Source: Streptomyces albireticuli (lineage in GTDB: Bacteria > Actinomycetota > Actinomycetes > Streptomycetales > Streptomycetaceae). From it: DNA of 61,735 nt. Position 1 is the stretch's first letter; every line of letters starts with the position of its first letter. Where the stretch lies: NCBI RefSeq assembly GCF_021228125.1, contig NZ_JAJQQS010000027.1, positions 1 through 61,735 of the forward strand. The letters run 5' to 3'. Below, piece after piece: positions 27,310-36,377 of the stretch. The position numbers and the translations under genes were made by a program. The notes beneath the pieces were generated by a model. That model worked only from the letters and a program-made list of their open reading frames with translations, did no database searches and was not told where the DNA came from.

Positions 27310-28873
27310 GCGCGTGACCCCGACCGCCACCGGGGTCCCCCCGCCCGCGCCGCGCGCCGCGCGTGCGCTGCGCGCCGCGGCCTCCGCCGCCGCGCTCCTG
27401 CTGGTCGTCCTCCTGCTGCTCATGGTCGTGCGGCTGCCGTGGTCCGGTGACCTGGGGATGCACGCGGCGGTGCTGGAGCGGCTGCGCGCCGACCTCTTCC
27501 ACCCGGGCAACCCTCTGGTCGACGAGGACACGCCGAGCCCGTACCACTCGCCGTGGACGGTCCTGCTGGCCCTGCTCGCCTCGGTGACCGGCTGGGGGAC
27601 GTTCTCCGTGCTGCGGCTGGCGGCTCTCGTGGACCTGGCCCTGTTCGTCTCCGGCGTCGCGGTGTTCGTCCGCACCTTCACCCGGGAGCGGGCGGCCGTC
27701 CCGCTGGCGCTGCTCTGTCTGCTGTGCCTGTACGGCGTGCGGCTGTTCGCGTGGAGCGGGTTCCCGGGGCTCACCTCGCTCTGCCTGACCCTCGCCTACC
27801 CGAGCGTGTTCGCCCTCGGGCTCGCGTTCCACCTGTGGGCGCTGCTGCGCCGGGCCGTGGCCGGAGCCTGGCGGACGCCGGCCTTCCTCGGGCTGGGACT
27901 GCCCCTGGCGGGGGTGCTGCTCGCCCATCAGTTCACGGGCGCGGTGGCCGTGCTCGGCGCCGTCGCGATGCTGCTGGGCGCCCGGCCGTGGCCCGCCCGT
28001 ACGGTGTGGGCGCGGGTCGGCGCCGGGGCGGCCGTCGCCCTGGCGGTGCCCGCCTGCTGGCCGTACTACCCCTTCTACGCGCTGCTCGGTACGGGTGGCC
28101 TGGACGCCATTCACCGGCCGCTGTACGCCCATCTCCCGGCCAGGTTCTGCCTGGTGCTGCTCGGGGCGGCAGCCCTCGCCGCGCGGGCGCGGCGGGACCG
28201 CCGCGATCCGCTCGTGCTGTTCTTCGCGCTGGGGCTCGTCGTGTTCGCGACCGGCGGGGTGACCGGCCACCAGGCGTGGGGGCGGATCCTGCCGGCCGTC
28301 CTCGTGCCGGCCCAGGTGGCCCTCGCGCTGGAGACGGCCCGGCGGGCCGTCCTCGTCCCGCTGACGGCGGCCGCCCTGCTCGTCGGCGCGTGGGCGCAGG
28401 CCGGGGTGCTGACGTACGTCCTGCGGCCGGCCGCCGTGCCGCCCGTCCTGCGGCAGGTGCGCGCGGTCGCGCTCTGGCCGTCGTTCGCCTGGGCGGCGCG
28501 CGAGGTGCCCAGGGGGCAGACGGTGCTGACGGACGACTACTACGCGCTGCGGATGCTGCCCGCCTACGGCGCGTACACCGTCGCGCCCGCCTACCCCGAT
28601 GTCTTCCTCCGTGACGAAGGGCGCCGGTGGGAGGCGACCCACCGCTACTTCGCCGCGAAGACCTCCCGGGCCGAACGGCTCGGCATCCTCAAGGAGTACG
28701 GCGTGCGGTGGGTGGTGCAGAGGGACGGTGGTCCGGGGTTGTCGCCGGACGATCCGGCGCTGCGGCGGGCGGCCTCGGGGCCCCGGGGGCTGGTGCTGTC
28801 GGAGGTGGTCCCGGGGCGGTCCGGCGGGGCCGTCGCGGCCCCGGCCGGTTCCGTCCGGGCGGGTGCCCGGTGA
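27284..28873 (+). CDS. Polytopic membrane protein, probable GT-C type
   Basis: A 529-residue protein with about ten helices (starting near residue 34). Early segment WSGDLGMHAAVLERLR has the acidic loop residues common in GT-C glycosyltransferases, and a soluble C-terminal part (about 410–529) follows the last helix. No named family is recognised with confidence. GTG 27284 is chosen because GAGGG lies eight bases upstream, overlapping the previous gene by 26 bases; GTG 27314 is an alternative. Its TGA overlaps the GTG of the next gene (GTGA), so the cluster is translationally coupled. Confidence 0.75.
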   Translation: MLPATAPAERVTPTATGVPPPAPRAARALRAAASAAALLLVVLLLLMVVRLPWSGDLGMHAAVLERLRADLFHPGNPLVDEDTPSPYHSPWTVLLALLASVTGWGTFSVLRLAALVDLALFVSGVAVFVRTFTRERAAVPLALLCLLCLYGVRLFAWSGFPGLTSLCLTLAYPSVFALGLAFHLWALLRRAVAGAWRTPAFLGLGLPLAGVLLAHQFTGAVAVLGAVAMLLGARPWPARTVWARVGAGAAVALAVPACWPYYPFYALLGTGGLDAIHRPLYAHLPARFCLVLLGAAALAARARRDRRDPLVLFFALGLVVFATGGVTGHQAWGRILPAVLVPAQVALALETARRAVLVPLTAAALLVGAWAQAGVLTYVLRPAAVPPVLRQVRAVALWPSFAWAAREVPRGQTVLTDDYYALRMLPAYGAYTVAPAYPDVFLRDEGRRWEATHRYFAAKTSRAERLGILKEYGVRWVVQRDGGPGLSPDDPALRRAASGPRGLVLSEVVPGRSGGAVAAPAGSVRAGAR

Positions 28874-30105
28874 GCGCGCCCGACGCCGTCGGCGGCTGGC
28901 TGCGCGGGCGGGCGCCGTGGCCGGTGCTGGTGACGGCGCTGGTGGTGTGCGCGCTGGACGTGGCCCGGGTGATGGAGAGCCCGCGCGTGGGCATGGACAA
29001 CGCCGTCGTGGTGCGCGCGGCCGAGACCCTTCTCGACGGCGGCTCGCCGTACGCGGACAAACGGTTCCTCTATCTGCCGGGCGCCGTGTTCGCGGCGGTC
29101 CCCCAGACGGCGGTCGCCGAGCGGGTGCTCTTCTACGCCGTCCCCGTGGGCACCGCGCTGCTCGTCCTGGTGGGCGTGGCCCTGGCCCTGCGGATCTTCG
29201 AGGTCCGCGCGGACAGCCGGCTGGCGGTGGCCGTCATCGCCGGTCTCGGGGTGTTCCTGCCGTTCCACGGTCTCGTCCACCTCGGCAACTGGACCGTCGT
29301 CTCCGCCGTCGCCTTCCCGGCCGCGCTGCTGCTGGCCCGGCGGGAGCGCTGGTGCGCGGCGGCGGGTGTGATCGGCGCGGCGATAGCGCTCAAGCCGATG
29401 CTCGTGCCCCTCCTGCTGCTGTTCGTCCTCGCCCGGCGGTGGCGGGCGCTGGCGGTGGCCGTGGGCGTGCCCGCCGTGGTGTCCACGCTGGCCGCCCTGG
29501 CCATGCCGCGGCCGGGGCTGTTCTTCACCCGGACGCTGCCGTTCCTGCTGCACGGTCAGGACGCTTACGCACGTCCGTTCGACGCCTCGTGGCCGGCTGT
29601 GCTCCCACGGCTCGGGGTCCCGCAGCCGGTGGCCTTCGGGCTGGCGGTGCTGGCGGCGGGGACGGTGCTGTTCTTCGCCCGGGCCCGGTGGCGGGCCGGG
29701 GGGAACGCCGAGCTGCGGCTGGTGGAGTGCGCGTCGCTGCTGATGCTGGCGGCGTTCCTGGTGTCCCGGCCGTCGTTCCTCCACTACATGCTGGTGGTGC
29801 TGCCGTCGCTGGTGGCGTCGGTGGTGGTGCGCGGTGCGGCGGCGCGGTCGGTGTGGTTCTGGCTGGCGCTGCTGCCGCAGTTCATCGGGGTGCACTGGCC
29901 GTACCTGGAGGGTTCGCGGCGGCACGCCTTCAAGGACATCGTCATGATCACCGGGGTCGCCGGGGCGCTGTGCCTGCACACCTGGCGGGGGAGGGGCGGG
30001 CTTCCCGGAGGAGCCGCCGACGAGGTGACTGTCAGTGGTCGCGTCTACTCTCTTCGTAGTGACCGTGATTCGCCGAATCACGCCGATCGCTCGGAAATGA
30101 GGTGA
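28870..30105 (+). CDS. GT87-family (DUF2029) membrane glycosyltransferase
   Basis: A 411-residue protein with about ten helices. GMDNAVVVRAAETLLDGGSPY in the first loop, with SPYADKRFLYLP, and ALKPMLVPLLLLFVL match GT87 polyprenyl-phosphate-mannose-dependent mannosyltransferases (PimE-like). It probably adds a sugar outside the membrane. GTG 28870 is used because it overlaps the preceding stop as GTGA and gives the conserved start. The C-terminal ~25 residues are hydrophilic and contain a palindromic stretch. The GT2–TagB/F gene begins three bases after its stop. Confidence 0.78.
   Translation: MSAPDAVGGWLRGRAPWPVLVTALVVCALDVARVMESPRVGMDNAVVVRAAETLLDGGSPYADKRFLYLPGAVFAAVPQTAVAERVLFYAVPVGTALLVLVGVALALRIFEVRADSRLAVAVIAGLGVFLPFHGLVHLGNWTVVSAVAFPAALLLARRERWCAAAGVIGAAIALKPMLVPLLLLFVLARRWRALAVAVGVPAVVSTLAALAMPRPGLFFTRTLPFLLHGQDAYARPFDASWPAVLPRLGVPQPVAFGLAVLAAGTVLFFARARWRAGGNAELRLVECASLLMLAAFLVSRPSFLHYMLVVLPSLVASVVVRGAAARSVWFWLALLPQFIGVHWPYLEGSRRHAFKDIVMITGVAGALCLHTWRGRGGLPGGAADEVTVSGRVYSLRSDRDSPNHADRSEMR
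30065..30081. promoter_or_regulatory. Short palindrome before the GT2–TagB/F gene
   Basis: GTGATTC-GCC-GAATCAC is a perfect inverted repeat inside the last codons of the GT87 gene, about 28 bases before GTG 30109. The surrounding 60 bases have lower GC. It could be an operator or a leader structure for the next gene. Confidence 0.35.
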
Positions 30106-30108
30106 CTT

Positions 30109-33100
30109 GTGCCCATCGCGCGCCCTGTCCCCGGCCCGGACGTCACCGTGGTCGTGATCGTCTACAACGACGCGGAGCGGCTGCCGCGCGCCGTGCGGTC
30201 CGTGCTCGGCCAGTCGCTGCGCAACCTCGAAGTGATCATCGTCGACGACTGCTCGACCGACACCACCCGCGCCACCGCCCGCCGGCTGGCCGCGTCCGAC
30301 CCCCGGGTGCGCTGCCTGCGCCTGCCGGTCAACAGCGGCGGCTGCGGCGCCCCGCGCAACGCCGGCCTCGAGGCCGCCGCCGCACCCCATGTGATGTTCC
30401 TCGACAGCGACGACGAACTGCCGTACCACGCCTGCAAATCGCTGCTGCTCACCGCCGAGGAGACCGGCGCCGACCTCGTCACCGGCGAGGTCGTCCGGAA
30501 CTTCGAGGAGACCGGCACCACCGGCCTCTGGTACCCCGAGCTCTTCGCCGACGTCCGGGTCGTCGACGGCATCCGCGCCGCCCCCGAGTACTTCCTCGAC
30601 CACCTCTCCACCAACAAGCTCTACCGCGCCGACTTCCTCGCCCGCCACCGGCTGCGCTTCCCCGAGGGCGTCCACTACGAGGACCAGCTCTTCTCCGCCC
30701 AGGCCTTCACCCTCGCCCGCACCTTCGCGGTCGTCCCCTGGCCCGTCTACACCTGGTGGCTCGCCGCCGACCCCGACCGGCTGTCCATCTCCTCCAGCCG
30801 GCACCGCATCCGCAACGCCGTCGACCGCGTCCTCGCCGCCCGGCTCATCGACGCCTTCCTGGAGGACAGCGGCAACGCCGACCTCCGCCCCGCCAAGGAC
30901 GAGAAGTTCCTCCGCCACGACCTCCGCCTCTACCTCGGCGACCTGCCCTTCCGCGAGCTGTGGTGGATCACGGAGTTCGCCGCCGTCGTCACCCCCTACC
31001 TGCGCACCCTCGCCCCCGAGGCGCTCGCCGCGATGCCGCGCGAGCAGCGCGTCTGCCAGTACTTGCTGGAAACGGGCCGGTTCGCCGAGGCCGCCGAGTG
31101 CGCCCGCACCCTCGACCGCCCGCACCTCGCCCCCCGCCACGTCGTCCGCGAGGGCGGCCGCGTGTACTGGGGGCGGACACCGCCCGGAAGCCCCGAGGCC
31201 GCCGCCGCCCTCGACATCACCGACTGGCGCCTGGACGAACAGCCATTCGCCACCGGCCCGTTGCGGCACGAAGTGGCCCGCGTCGACCCCGCCGGCCCCC
31301 TGCTGCGCGTCCTGCTGCACACCTACGACCCCGCCCGGCTGCTCGACGGCACCGAGCCGGTCACCGCCGAACTGCGCATCGCCACCACGGCCGAGCCCCT
31401 CACCGTCCCCTTCCGCTACGACCCGCCGCACCCCGGCCCGGACGGCACCCCCGGCCCCCGCACCGCCGAGATCGACCTCGACCCGCGCCGCATCCCCCTC
31501 GGCGCCACGGGCTTCCGGGGCCGCCGCCACCCCGTCGTCGTCCTCGAACGGAAGGGCCTCACCCGCACCGACCCCCTCCTCGCCCCCGCCGCCCTCCCCC
31601 CGCTGCGCACCCGCCTCCCGCAGTACGGCCCGCTCGGCGCCCACACCGTGCGGATGGGCTGCGAAGGCCACGGCGCCGGCCGGCTGGAGCTCACCTGGGA
31701 GCGCACCGGCGCCCTCGGCCACGCCGAGACCGCCGCCCCCCGCCTCCGCCCGGCCCGGCGGCGCGTCCAGCGGCTCACCCGCAGGGTCACCGGCCCCCGC
31801 GCCAAGGCCCTCACGTACCACGAGCTCCAGCGGCTCCCCGTGGACGACACCCTCGTCGTCTTCGAGGCCCTGGAAGGCCGCGGCTACGCCGACAGCCCCC
31901 GCGCCCTCCACGAGGAACTCCTGCGGCGCGGCCTCCCGCTGCGCGCCGTGTGGTCCTGCGCCGGCGGCTCCTCCTCCTACCCCGAGGGCGTGCCCCTCGT
32001 CCGGCGCGGCAGCTGGGAGTACGTCCGCACCCTCGCCCGCGCCCGCTACTGGATCGACTCGCACGGCTTCCCCACGCTCTACGGCAAACGGCCCGGCACC
32101 CGCTATCTCCAGACCTGGCACGGACAGGCCCTCAAACACATGGGCTTCGACGTCCCCGAGCTCCGCCTCGCCGGCCCCGAGCGGCAGCGGCGGCACCGCG
32201 AGGCGGTCGGCCGCTGGGACGCCCTCATCGCCCCCAGCGAGGAGTTCGAGCGGACCTTCGTCCGGGCCAACGGCTACACCGGCACCCTGCTGCGCACCGG
32301 ACTGCCCCGCAACGACGCCCTCGTCCGCTGGAACGACCCCGAGCAGCGCGACCGCGCCGCCGCCACGCGCGAGCGGCTCCAGATCCCCGACGGCCGCAAG
32401 GTGCTCCTCTACGCCCCGACGTTCCGCGACGGTGCCCGCGGCACCGGCGAGTCCGTCCGGGTGGACCTCGCGGAGCTGGCGCGCCGCACCGGCGAGGAGT
32501 GGACGATCGTCGTCCGCCCGCACTACTACGAGCGGTTCACCGTGCCCCGCGAGCTGGGCCACGCGGTGCGCGACGGACGGCAGTTCCCCGACCTCAACGA
32601 CCTGCTGCTCGCCTCCGACGCGCTGCTCACGGACTACTCGTCGGTGATGTTCGACTACGCCAACCTCGGCCGTCCCATCCTGCTCTGGACCGACGACTAC
32701 GCCCACTACCGCTCCACCGCCCGCGGCCTGTACTACGACCTGTCCGAGATCGCCCCCGGCCCCATGCTCAGCACCGTCGACGAACTGGCCGCCGGGCTGG
32801 CCGACCTGGGCGGGCTGCGGGAGGAGTGGGCGGGGGCGTACGGGAGGTTCCAGGCGCGGTTCAACCCGTACGAGACGGGGCGGTCGAGCAAGGCCGTGGT
32901 CGACCTGTTCTTCGAGGAGCTCGTCTCCCCGGGCGGGGCGGTGGACGAGGGGGCGTCCGCGGCGTCCGGTGGTCCGCCCGCGGGCGCGCGGGCCGCCGCG
33001 GCCGCCGGCCTGTCCTCCGGTCCTGCCTCCTCCGCTCCGTCTGTCGCTTCGTCAACCGCTTCGTCAACCGGTCCCTCCGCCGGTCCGTCAGCCGGTCCCT

Positions 33101-33132
33101 TCGCCGGCCCCTCCGACGGGGGGAGGGGCTGA
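30109..33132 (+). CDS. Bifunctional GT2 / CDP-glycerol glycerophosphotransferase (TagB/TagF type)
   Basis: A 1,007-residue protein. The N-terminal GT2 domain (about 1–250) has VTVVVIVYNDAERLPRAV, VIIVDDCSTDTT and MFLDSDDELPY. A middle domain (about 370–550) looks like a beta-rich linker. The C-terminal domain (about 590–935) is a TagB/TagF-type transferase: YLQTWHGQALKHMGFD, LRTGLPRND, LLYAPTFRD and LLTDYSSVMFDYANLG. It would build a glycosylated polyol-phosphate polymer such as wall teichoic acid at the cytosolic face. The last ~65 residues are Ser/Pro/Gly repeats. GAGGTG precedes GTG 30109. Its stop shares one base with the next ATG. Confidence 0.88.
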   Translation: MPIARPVPGPDVTVVVIVYNDAERLPRAVRSVLGQSLRNLEVIIVDDCSTDTTRATARRLAASDPRVRCLRLPVNSGGCGAPRNAGLEAAAAPHVMFLDSDDELPYHACKSLLLTAEETGADLVTGEVVRNFEETGTTGLWYPELFADVRVVDGIRAAPEYFLDHLSTNKLYRADFLARHRLRFPEGVHYEDQLFSAQAFTLARTFAVVPWPVYTWWLAADPDRLSISSSRHRIRNAVDRVLAARLIDAFLEDSGNADLRPAKDEKFLRHDLRLYLGDLPFRELWWITEFAAVVTPYLRTLAPEALAAMPREQRVCQYLLETGRFAEAAECARTLDRPHLAPRHVVREGGRVYWGRTPPGSPEAAAALDITDWRLDEQPFATGPLRHEVARVDPAGPLLRVLLHTYDPARLLDGTEPVTAELRIATTAEPLTVPFRYDPPHPGPDGTPGPRTAEIDLDPRRIPLGATGFRGRRHPVVVLERKGLTRTDPLLAPAALPPLRTRLPQYGPLGAHTVRMGCEGHGAGRLELTWERTGALGHAETAAPRLRPARRRVQRLTRRVTGPRAKALTYHELQRLPVDDTLVVFEALEGRGYADSPRALHEELLRRGLPLRAVWSCAGGSSSYPEGVPLVRRGSWEYVRTLARARYWIDSHGFPTLYGKRPGTRYLQTWHGQALKHMGFDVPELRLAGPERQRRHREAVGRWDALIAPSEEFERTFVRANGYTGTLLRTGLPRNDALVRWNDPEQRDRAAATRERLQIPDGRKVLLYAPTFRDGARGTGESVRVDLAELARRTGEEWTIVVRPHYYERFTVPRELGHAVRDGRQFPDLNDLLLASDALLTDYSSVMFDYANLGRPILLWTDDYAHYRSTARGLYYDLSEIAPGPMLSTVDELAAGLADLGGLREEWAGAYGRFQARFNPYETGRSSKAVVDLFFEELVSPGGAVDEGASAASGGPPAGARAAAAAGLSSGPASSAPSVASSTASSTGPSAGPSAGPFAGPSDGGRG

Positions 33133-34307
33133 TGGGCGCGCGCGACCTCTTCCTCGTCGGCGTCGACGTGGACTCCATGGGCGGTTCGCAGCGGGTGCTG
33201 CACACCCTCGCCCAGGGCTTCGCCGAGCGAGGCCACCGCGTCGATCTGATCGGGATCCGCCCCAGCCCCGAGCCGCACACCTTCGTCGCCGACCCCGGCT
33301 ACCGGCACACCACCCTCTACACCGGTCCACCGGCCCCGCCGTGGCGGGCCGAGTCCTTCGCCGAGCGGCTGAGTCCCGCCCGGGTACGGGCCGCGCGGTC
33401 CGAGCGGCGGGACCGGGACCGGGCCCGCGAGCGGCTGGCCGGGCGGTTCGCCGCCGCGCGGGAGGGCCTGGTCCTCATCGGTTCGCCCTGGGCGGCGGTC
33501 TGGCTGGAGGCGGTGGAACGGCCGCACCTCAGGGGCATCGGGCAGTACCACGAGTCGTTCCTCCAGGCGTGCCACTCCGAGAACCTCCGGCTGATCCTCC
33601 GGCACTACCCGGCTCTGGAGAAGTCGGTGTTCCTGAGCGCGGCCGACGCGGCGGAGTTCCGCCGCCGACGGCTGCCGAACGCGACGGTGATGCCCAACCC
33701 CCTGCCGTTCACGCCCGCCGAGCCCGCCCCCCTGGACACCCGGCGGGTGGGCGCGGTCGGCCGGCTGGAAGAGGTCAAGCGCCTGGACCGGCTCCTCGAC
33801 GCGTTCGCGGAGGCGACCGTCGGCGGTGGGCCCGGTGGATCCCCGGGCCCTGCCGGTGGCGAGGGCTGGGAGCTGCACTTCTTCGGCGACGGGCCGCTGG
33901 AGCCGGAGCTCCGCGCGCGGGCCGAGCGGCTCGGCGTGGCCGGCCGCGTCCGCTTCCGCGGCAGCGTGCGGGACATGGCCGCCGCCTATCGGGAGCTGTC
34001 CCTCGTCGCGCTCACCAGTGAGCGCGAGGGCCGCCCCATGGCCCTCGCGGAGGCATCGGCGTCGGGCGTGCCGTGCGTGGGCTTCGACCTGTCGGGCGGC
34101 GTCCGGGAGCTCGTCGTGGACGGCCGCACCGGCACGCTCGTACCGCCCGGCGACACGGCCGCGTTCACCGAGGCCCTGCGCGCGCTGATGGCGGACGGCG
34201 CCTTGCGGGAGCGCTACGGGCGGGCCGCGCGTGAGCACGTGGCGCCGCTGCGGCTGCCGGCGGTGCTGGACCGCTGGGAGGCCCTGTTCGAGGAGATCGA
34301 CCGGTAG
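33132..34307 (+). CDS. GT4-family glycosyltransferase
   Basis: A 391-residue soluble GT-B glycosyltransferase of family 4. MGGSQRVLHTLAQGFAERGH is the N-terminal glycine-rich block; VGRLEEVKRLDRLLDAF, LHFFGDGPLEPELR and ALTSEREGRPMALAEASASG (the EX7E region) form the sugar-nucleotide-binding half. Family members retain stereochemistry and use nucleotide sugars. The ATG lies in TGATG, sharing one base with the previous stop, with GGGAGGGG upstream, so it is in the same operon and probably decorates the same polymer. Confidence 0.88.
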   Translation: MGARDLFLVGVDVDSMGGSQRVLHTLAQGFAERGHRVDLIGIRPSPEPHTFVADPGYRHTTLYTGPPAPPWRAESFAERLSPARVRAARSERRDRDRARERLAGRFAAAREGLVLIGSPWAAVWLEAVERPHLRGIGQYHESFLQACHSENLRLILRHYPALEKSVFLSAADAAEFRRRRLPNATVMPNPLPFTPAEPAPLDTRRVGAVGRLEEVKRLDRLLDAFAEATVGGGPGGSPGPAGGEGWELHFFGDGPLEPELRARAERLGVAGRVRFRGSVRDMAAAYRELSLVALTSEREGRPMALAEASASGVPCVGFDLSGGVRELVVDGRTGTLVPPGDTAAFTEALRALMADGALRERYGRAAREHVAPLRLPAVLDRWEALFEEIDR

Positions 34308-34498
34308 CGCGGCCGCCGTGGGGCCGGGGTCAGGGGGAATGGATGCGAGGGGGTATCAGGGTGAGCGCCGGGGTGGGAGCGGGAGCGACGCGGTGGGCCG
34401 GGGCGTGGGAGCGGCGCCGGGCGGGCGGCGGAAGCCGTGCGCCGTGGCGGCTACGGGGCCTCGGCCGGTGGATCCACGCGGTCGTCGCCGCGTTGGCC

Positions 34499-36355
34499 TC
34501 AGGCGCGGCCTTCCGGCCGGCCTTCGCGTCCGTCCTCGGGCGTGCCGCCGCGCTGCCCGGACGCGCGGCCGGTCCGCTTCACCGTCCGGCGCAGCCGGCG
34601 CAGGGCTATGCCCGCGGCGGAGCGTACGCCCGGTGCCAGGCGGAGGGTGAGGGAGCCCGTGGCCGTGGCGTGCGGCCGGACCAGCAGCAGGCCGAAGCGG
34701 GGGCTCGGCACGGCGGTGCGGCGCAGGGCGCCCGTGGCGCGGACGGATGTGCGGAACGAGTCGCCGGTGGCGCACCGCACCCGGAGGCGGATGTCCCAGG
34801 ACTGCGGATCGGTCCCGGAGCCGTCCCGGCGGCCGAGCGTCGCGAGGGCGGCCAGGCCCAGCACGGCCCTCGCCGTCCACGCGGCCTCCTCGGCGTTCCC
34901 TTCGGCGGCTTGTTCGGCGGTCCTTCCCGCGGTCCTTCCCGCGGTCCTTGCCCCAGTCCCTTCCCCAGTCCCTTCCCCAGTTCCTTCCGCTGTCCTTTCA
35001 GCGGTCAGGGGTATGTTCCGCCGCAGCGTGGCCGTGCCGTCGCGGCGGAGGAGGGTGAGGTCGACGCTGCGCGGCGGGTCGGCGGCCAGCCGCCCGTAGA
35101 GATCACGCACGCGCAGCCGCAGCTCGGCGCGGGCGCCACGGCCGGGGAACGCCGCCGCGCGCAGCTCCCCGTCGACGGTCACCGGGAGGTGCGCGGTGGG
35201 CACGGCCGCGGGGCCGGTGAGGCCGTCCAAGGGGGCGCCGGGGAGGTCCGGCGCCCAGACCGGGGCGCCGGCCGCGGTCGCGTACGGCGGCAGCAGCCGT
35301 GGCGGACGGGCGGCGAGCTGGGCCAGGCGGTCCAGGTCGCGCGGGGCGTCGGCGGCCAGCACGGCGCGGGCGATCCAGCGGGCCGGCGGCCGGGCGGCCC
35401 GCAGCTCCGCCTCCTCGTACGTGCCGAGGTAGTCGCGGGTCGTCCGCCACCACTCCGTCCGGTAGCCGGGCCCGCGCGCGGGCAGTTCGCGGACGTACAT
35501 GCGCAGGTCGTGGTCGAGGAACTTCACCCGGGCGGCGCGGGCGAGCGGCTCGCGGCCCGCGTCGCGGAAGACCTCCACGCTCCGCCGGTGGGCCTCCACG
35601 CGCGCCCGCCAGTTGGCGACCCGCTCGCGGTCCAGGGAGATCGAGGGCACGGCCGCGTCACGTCGCACGTGCCAGAGATAGACCGCGTCCGGGACGGTCG
35701 CCACCCGCGGCCGGGCCGCCAGCACCCGGGCCGTGAAGACGAAGTCCTCGTAGAGGAAGGGCCCTTCGGGAAAGGTGATGCCGTGCTCGGTGAGAAAGGC
35801 GCGCGCGTACAGCTTGTTGACGCAGAGCGTGTCGTGGAGGAGGGCCGGCCGGTGCTCGGGGGAGCGGTGGACGGCGGCCCGCCGGTAGAGGCCGGGCTGC
35901 CAGCGGGTGTCGCGGCCTCCCGGGAGCTCGCGGCGGACGCACAGGCCGGCGGTCACCGGAGCGTCGTACCGCAGGGCGGCTCGCAGGAGGGCCGCCGCCG
36001 CGCCCCCGGGAAGCCTGTCGTCGCTGTCGAGGAACATCACGTACGGCGCGGTGGCGGCCCGCAGGCCGTCGTTGCGTGGCGCGCCGCAGCCCCCGCTGTT
36101 GACGGTGCGGTGGATCACGCGCAGGCGGGGCTCGCGGGCGGCCAGCCCGTCCAGGACCCGGCCCGTGCGGTCGGTGGAGGCGTCGTCGACGGCGACGACC
36201 TCGGCGACGGCCGGCCCCTGGGCGAGGGCGGAGCGCACGGCGTCGGCGATGTGCGCCTCGTCGTCGAAGCCGATGACGACCACGCTGACCTGCCTGGAGG
36301 GCACGCCCGGTACGGGCTCCGGGGTGCCGCTGTCACACACCTCCATAACAGACAT
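34499..36355 (-). CDS. GT2-family glycosyltransferase, single-domain relative of the TagB/F fusion
   Basis: A 618-residue protein. The GT2 domain (about 20–260) has VSVVVIGFDDEAHIADAV, VVAVDDASTDRTG, NSGGCGAPRN and MFLDSDDRLP, very like the N-terminus of the protein at 30109–33132. A beta-rich region follows, but the TagB/F domain is missing. Residues about 450–480 are a TAEGTGEG-type repeat from seven 12-base units. The tail is Arg/Gly-rich. ATG 36355 has AGGTAG upstream; ATG 36346 is possible. It converges on the GT4 gene and diverges from the next membrane glycosyltransferase. Confidence 0.85.
   Translation of the reverse strand: MSVMEVCDSGTPEPVPGVPSRQVSVVVIGFDDEAHIADAVRSALAQGPAVAEVVAVDDASTDRTGRVLDGLAAREPRLRVIHRTVNSGGCGAPRNDGLRAATAPYVMFLDSDDRLPGGAAAALLRAALRYDAPVTAGLCVRRELPGGRDTRWQPGLYRRAAVHRSPEHRPALLHDTLCVNKLYARAFLTEHGITFPEGPFLYEDFVFTARVLAARPRVATVPDAVYLWHVRRDAAVPSISLDRERVANWRARVEAHRRSVEVFRDAGREPLARAARVKFLDHDLRMYVRELPARGPGYRTEWWRTTRDYLGTYEEAELRAARPPARWIARAVLAADAPRDLDRLAQLAARPPRLLPPYATAAGAPVWAPDLPGAPLDGLTGPAAVPTAHLPVTVDGELRAAAFPGRGARAELRLRVRDLYGRLAADPPRSVDLTLLRRDGTATLRRNIPLTAERTAEGTGEGTGEGTGARTAGRTAGRTAEQAAEGNAEEAAWTARAVLGLAALATLGRRDGSGTDPQSWDIRLRVRCATGDSFRTSVRATGALRRTAVPSPRFGLLLVRPHATATGSLTLRLAPGVRSAAGIALRRLRRTVKRTGRASGQRGGTPEDGREGRPEGRA
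34918..35001. repeat. Seven 12-bp tandem repeats inside a GT2 gene
   Basis: Seven units of 12 bases, CGGTCCTTCCCG and variants such as CAGTCCCTTCCC, run without gaps. Each unit encodes four residues on the minus strand, giving the TAGR/GTGE pattern. Unit length is a multiple of three, so copy-number change would keep the frame. Confidence 0.9.
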
Positions 36356-36377
36356 TTCTACCTAAATAAACACACTG

